Assembly (NCBI RefSeq): GCF_009739905.1
Contig: NZ_CP034279.1
Location: forward strand, 1,798,001 to 1,862,000
Direction of reading: 5' to 3'
Source of the DNA: Streptomyces ficellus
GTDB taxonomy: Bacteria; Actinomycetota; Actinomycetes; Streptomycetales; Streptomycetaceae
DNA: 64,000 bases
In this document: positions 61,011-64,000 of the stretch, in pieces
Numbering within the stretch: position 1 is the first letter of the stretch
Layout: every line of letters begins with the position of its first letter
Notes under the pieces: model-generated
Databases searched by the model: none
What the model was told of the DNA's origin: nothing
Seen by the model: only the letters and a program-made list of their open reading frames with translations
Made by a program: the position numbers and the translations under genes

Positions 61011-62009
61011 TCAGCCCTGGTCGTCGGCCGGCTGCTCGGTGTCCGGGCGGATGTCGATCCGCCAGCCGGTCAGGCGCGCGGCCAGGCGGGCGTTCTGCCC
61101 CTCCTTGCCGATGGCCAGCGACAGCTGGTAGTCCGGCACGGTCACCCGGGCGGACCGGGCACCGAGGTCGACGACCTCCACCTTGGACACCCGGGCCGGG
61201 GACAGCGCGTTGGCGACCATCTCGGCCGGGTCGTCCGACCAGTCGACGATGTCGATCTTCTCGCCGTGCAGCTCGGCCATCACGTTCCGTACCCGGCTGC
61301 CCATCGGGCCGATGCAGGCGCCCTTGGGGTTCAGGCCCGAACGGGTGGACCTGACCGCGATCTTGGTGCGGTGTCCGGCCTCGCGGGCGATCGCCGCGAT
61401 CTCGACGGAACCGTCCGCGATCTCCGGGACCTCCAGCGCGAACAGCTTCTTCACCAGATTGGGATGCGTACGCGAAAGGGTGACGGACGGACCGCGCACG
61501 CCCTTGGCGACCCGGACCACGTAGGTCCGCAGCCGCAGGCCGTGGGTGTAGTCCTCGCCCGGCACCTGCTCCTGCACCGGCAGGATCGCCTCGAGCTTGT
61601 CGTCCAGCTTCACCAGGACGTTCTTCGGGTCCTTGCCCTGCTGCACCTGGCCGGCCACGATGTCGCCCTCGCGGCGGGCGTACTCGCCGAACGTCACGTC
61701 GTTCTCGGCGTCGCGCAGCCGCTGCTGGATGACCTGGCGGGCGGTGCTCGCCGCGATGCGGCCGAAGTCCGACGGCGTGTCGTCGAACTCCTTGGGCTCC
61801 TGCCCCTCCTCCAGGTCCGCCGGGTCCTCCTTCGCCCACACCGTCACGTGACCGGTCTGCCGGTCCAGCACGACACGGGCGTGGCGGCGGGCTCCCTCGG
61901 TGCGGTGATAGGCGATGAGGAGGGCCGACTCGATGGCCTCGACCAGCAGGTCGAAGGCGATCTCCTTCTCCTGTGCCAAGCCCCTCAGGAGCTTCACGTC
62001 GATGTCCAC
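61011..62009 (-). CDS. nusA: transcription termination/antitermination factor NusA
   Basis: A 332-residue NusA: N-terminal RNA polymerase-binding domain, S1 domain ([22 protein letters not shown]), KH1 ([18 protein letters not shown]) and KH2 ([18 protein letters not shown]). There are no C-terminal acidic repeats, as is normal for actinobacteria. GTG start with GAGGAGG 6 bases upstream. Its stop-to-start distance to rimP is 2 bases, so the two are co-translated. NusA together with the boxA-type elements of the rRNA operon at the other end of the window is the usual rRNA antitermination partner. Confidence 0.97.
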   Translation of the reverse strand: MDIDVKLLRGLAQEKEIAFDLLVEAIESALLIAYHRTEGARRHARVVLDRQTGHVTVWAKEDPADLEEGQEPKEFDDTPSDFGRIAASTARQVIQQRLRDAENDVTFGEYARREGDIVAGQVQQGKDPKNVLVKLDDKLEAILPVQEQVPGEDYTHGLRLRTYVVRVAKGVRGPSVTLSRTHPNLVKKLFALEVPEIADGSVEIAAIAREAGHRTKIAVRSTRSGLNPKGACIGPMGSRVRNVMAELHGEKIDIVDWSDDPAEMVANALSPARVSKVEVVDLGARSARVTVPDYQLSLAIGKEGQNARLAARLTGWRIDIRPDTEQPADDQG

Positions 62010-62011
62010 GG

Positions 62012-62509
62012 CTACGCCTCCTCTTCCTTCTTGTCCTTGCGGTTGAACTCGATCTCCACGCGCGCCTTCGCGATGTCCGGGAACGCGACGCGGCGGGCGG
62101 TGGGCTTGCGCCCCTTCACGCCCGGCACCTCGAGATCGAGGCCCTCGTCGTCCACGGAGAGGATGCGGGCCACCAGTTCGCCGCTCTCGTGCAGCTGGAA
62201 CTTCACCAGGCGGCCGGTGGCGCGTACGTAGTGGCGGTGCTCGGTCAGCGGGCGGTCCGCGCCCGGCGAGCTGACTTCGAGGACGTACTCCTCGTCGCCC
62301 ATCGCGTCCGTCTCGTCGAGCTTCTCGGAGATGGCGCGGCTCAGCTCGGCACAGGCGTCGAGCTCCACGCCCTCGTCCGAGTCCACGACGATCCTCAGCA
62401 TCCGCCGCCGGCCCGCCCGGGACACCTCGATCTCCTCGAGGTCCAGGTCCTCTGCGCTGACCAGCGGTTCCAGCAGCCCGCGCAGCCTTTCGCTCTGGGT
62501 GGTGCTCAT
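62012..62509 (-). CDS. rimP: ribosome maturation factor RimP
   Basis: A 165-residue 30S maturation factor. Family blocks [21 protein letters not shown] and [20 protein letters not shown] are present. The start at 62509 has GAGGAG 8 bases upstream. First gene of the rimP-nusA-ylxR-infB operon; its promoter should lie in 62510-62682, shared with the divergent lipoprotein gene. Confidence 0.96.
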   Translation of the reverse strand: MSTTQSERLRGLLEPLVSAEDLDLEEIEVSRAGRRRMLRIVVDSDEGVELDACAELSRAISEKLDETDAMGDEEYVLEVSSPGADRPLTEHRHYVRATGRLVKFQLHESGELVARILSVDDEGLDLEVPGVKGRKPTARRVAFPDIAKARVEIEFNRKDKKEEEA

Positions 62510-62682
62510 CCGGGTGACTCCTCGGCCGCGTGTGCTGTTGTGGGATCGTCGCGTGTCAGACCAAAGGGTATCCGGTCGCGGGGGGTGTTGCCGTCCACCT
62601 CCCGACGGGCCGCGGGTACGCTCGCCTGCGGTGATCTTCGGATCGTGCTGGTCATGGCGGTTCACGGCGGAAGGAGTGACGC
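62510..62682. promoter_or_regulatory. divergent rimP / lipoprotein promoter region
   Basis: 173 bp. Candidate -10 hexamers are TACGCT on the plus strand near 62618 and TACCCT on the minus strand near 62566; neither has a good -35 at 16-18 bases. No palindrome of note. Confidence 0.35.
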
Positions 62683-63228
62683 GTGGGGTCCACGGGAACG
62701 ACACGCAGACGCGCCCTCGTCGCGACGGGCGCGGTCGCCGCGGCCGGTGTGCTCGGCGCGTGCACACCCGGCGGACCGGGCGGTACGGGGACGGCCCCGG
62801 CGTCCGAGCGCGCCGCCGCCCGCGCCGAGGCCGCCCTGCGGCGCCGGTCGGCGGCGACGAGCACGGCGCTGCTGACCCGGTACGACGACGTCCTCGCCGC
62901 GCACCCCTCGCTGGCCGCCCGGCTGGCGCCGCTGCGCGCGGCCGTGGCGGCGCACGTCACGGCGCTCGCGCCGGGCGGCTCGCCCCCGGCCCCGAGCGCC
63001 CCGGCGGACGCCCCGGCCCGCGCGGGCGCCTCCACCGCCCCCTCCCCCGTGCCCGCCGACCCGGTCGCCGCCGTGGCGGAGCTGGCCGCGGCGGCACGGC
63101 GGGCCGCCGACGCGCACGCCGCGGCCCTGCTCGGCGCACCGCCCGAGTACGCGCGGCTGCTCGCGTCCGTCGCCGCCGCGAAGGCCACGCACGCGTACCT
63201 CCTGACCGGCGAGGGGAGCCCGGCATGA
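62683..63228 (+). CDS. Tat/Sec lipoprotein, helical, partner of the ferritin-like protein
   Basis: A 181-residue product. Its signal peptide has twin arginines (TTRRRALVATG) and a lipobox LGAC (Cys about 27), so it is likely a Tat-exported lipoprotein. The mature part is Ala/Pro-rich, with a helical core (RTEAALRRRSAATSTALLTRYDDVLAA-like) and two histidines in the helices. GGAAGGAG lies 5-6 bases before the GTG. It overlaps the next gene by 4 bases (ATGA). Function unknown; the helical content and partner suggest a ferritin-like bundle. Confidence 0.8.
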   Translation: MGSTGTTRRRALVATGAVAAAGVLGACTPGGPGGTGTAPASERAAARAEAALRRRSAATSTALLTRYDDVLAAHPSLAARLAPLRAAVAAHVTALAPGGSPPAPSAPADAPARAGASTAPSPVPADPVAAVAELAAAARRAADAHAAALLGAPPEYARLLASVAAAKATHAYLLTGEGSPA

Positions 63229-63680
63229 ACGAGCAGGCGGCCGTGACCGGTGAGGCCCCGGACGGGAAGGCCCTCGAAGCCGCGCAGGCCGCGCTGGCCG
63301 CCGAGCACGCCGCGGTGTACGGGTACGGGGTCGTCGGCGGCCGGATCGGCGACACGCGCGCGGCGGAGGCGAGCGCCGCGTACGCCGCGCACCGGGCCCG
63401 GCGGGACGCGCTGGCGCGATCGGTCCGCGAGCTGGGCGGGAAGCCCGCCGCGTCCGCCGCCGCGTACACGCTGCCGTTCCCGGTGCCGGACGCGGCCGCG
63501 GCCGTACGGCTGGCCGCCGAACTGGAGGACCGCGTCGCGGGCGTCTACTCCGACCTCGTACGGGCCACGGACGGCCCGCTGCGGCGGGAGGCGGCGAGCG
63601 CGCTGCGGGAAGCAGCGGTGCGGGCGGTCCGCTGGCGCGGCACCGGCGTAGCCTTTCCTGGGCTCGCCGAGCGGAGCTGA
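63225..63680 (+). CDS. ferritin-like domain protein (DUF4439 type)
   Basis: A 151-residue all-helical protein with the pattern ALAAEHAAVYGYGVVGGRI...AYAAHRARRDALARSV...LAAELEDRVAGVYSDLV, typical of the DUF4439 ferritin-like family. The helices keep Glu and His residues (EHAAVYGY, AAHRARRD, ELEDRV) at spacings that could bind metal. There is no signal peptide, unlike its coupled upstream partner. Metal storage or redox function is possible but unproven. Confidence 0.88.
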   Translation: MNEQAAVTGEAPDGKALEAAQAALAAEHAAVYGYGVVGGRIGDTRAAEASAAYAAHRARRDALARSVRELGGKPAASAAAYTLPFPVPDAAAAVRLAAELEDRVAGVYSDLVRATDGPLRREAASALREAAVRAVRWRGTGVAFPGLAERS

Positions 63681-63748
63681 GCCCGGTCCACGAGGAACGC
63701 GAGCCCCGGCCACTGTGAGCCGCGGCTCCGAGAGGGAACAACGCACGC

Positions 63749-64000
63749 ATGGGTTTTGAAGCGCCACAGCGACTGGTGCGGGCACTCGGCGAGACGTACG
63801 GGGACGCGGCCGCCGGCGACTGGCTCGCCCGGCTGCCCGAGCTCGCCCGGGAGGCGGTGGACCTGCGGCGTCTGGACGTCGAGCGGGTCATCGCGCCGGG
63901 CGGGCGCAGCAGCCTGGTCGTGCTCGTCACGTTGCCGGACGGCACCCCCGCCGCGCTGAAGGTCGCGCCGCCGTTCGCCGCGCCCGACCTGGAGCGGGCG
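63749..64000 (+). CDS. aminoglycoside phosphotransferase-like protein, 5' part
   Basis: 84 codons from an ATG at 63749 (AGAGGGA about 10 bases upstream) run off the window without a stop. The product begins MGFEAPQRLVRALGETYGDAA and includes VIAPGGRSSLVVLVTLPDGTPAALKVAPP, which looks like the nucleotide-binding N-lobe of APH/streptomycin 6-kinase-type enzymes, with the ATP lysine in ALKV. The catalytic part is outside the window, so substrate and activity are unknown. Confidence 0.75.
   Translation, partial: MGFEAPQRLVRALGETYGDAAAGDWLARLPELAREAVDLRRLDVERVIAPGGRSSLVVLVTLPDGTPAALKVAPPFAAPDLERA

Overview
This window is high-G+C actinobacterial chromosome and almost certainly Streptomyces. The evidence is third-position GC bias, many GTG/TTG starts, rRNA of Streptomyces type, a core gene order (rRNA, RNase J, dapA, thyX, dapB, M16 peptidase, pnp, rpsO, ESX cluster, ribF, truB, rbfA, infB, nusA, rimP) that I recall from Streptomyces chromosomes, and a complete actinobacterial type VII (ESX) secretion locus. 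No insertion sequence, prophage, CRISPR array or tRNA gene was seen.

Layout. 1-4484: an rRNA operon on the minus strand (23S truncated by the window edge, spacer without tRNA, full 16S), with a structured leader to about 4900. 4985-15226: mostly minus-strand housekeeping genes. These are RNase J, dihydrodipicolinate synthase, ThyX, DapB, an M16 zinc peptidase, PNPase and ribosomal protein S15, so two of the main RNA-decay enzymes lie close together. Two small membrane proteins and a TPR-like protein are interspersed. 15424-44336: the ESX/T7SS locus. It holds EccD, EccC, EccB, EccE, two mycosins, the EsxA/EsxB WXG100 pair, a WXG-domain protein with a long Pro/Gly tail, a small helical partner, a Pro/Gln-rich ParA/EspI-like ATPase and an orphan DUF397 protein. 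Between eccC and esxA is an accessory island: a self-contained unit of small helical protein, DUF1023 alpha/beta hydrolase and lipoprotein, flanked by two perfect terminator hairpins; then a second lipoprotein, a pseudokinase, and two Ser/Thr kinases with beta-propeller sensor domains.

44517-50195: a five-gene oligopeptide-type ABC importer with translationally coupled genes. Its binding protein appears to be held by a C-terminal membrane helix rather than a lipid. 50521-62509: minus-strand translation and RNA genes (ribF, truB, rbfA, DUF503, infB, ylxR, nusA, rimP). They are interrupted by a 1187-residue protein combining a trypsin-like domain that has lost its serine, a P-loop domain with an altered Walker A, and a helical repeat region. 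62683-64000: a Tat/lipoprotein plus ferritin-like pair and the start of an aminoglycoside-phosphotransferase-like gene cut by the window.

The strongest novelty candidates are the hydrolase/lipoprotein cassette (21542-24524), which resembles a T7SS lipase effector with its immunity lipoprotein; the pseudokinase plus twin propeller kinases embedded in the same locus; and the pseudo-protease/NTPase/helical-repeat protein between ribF and truB.
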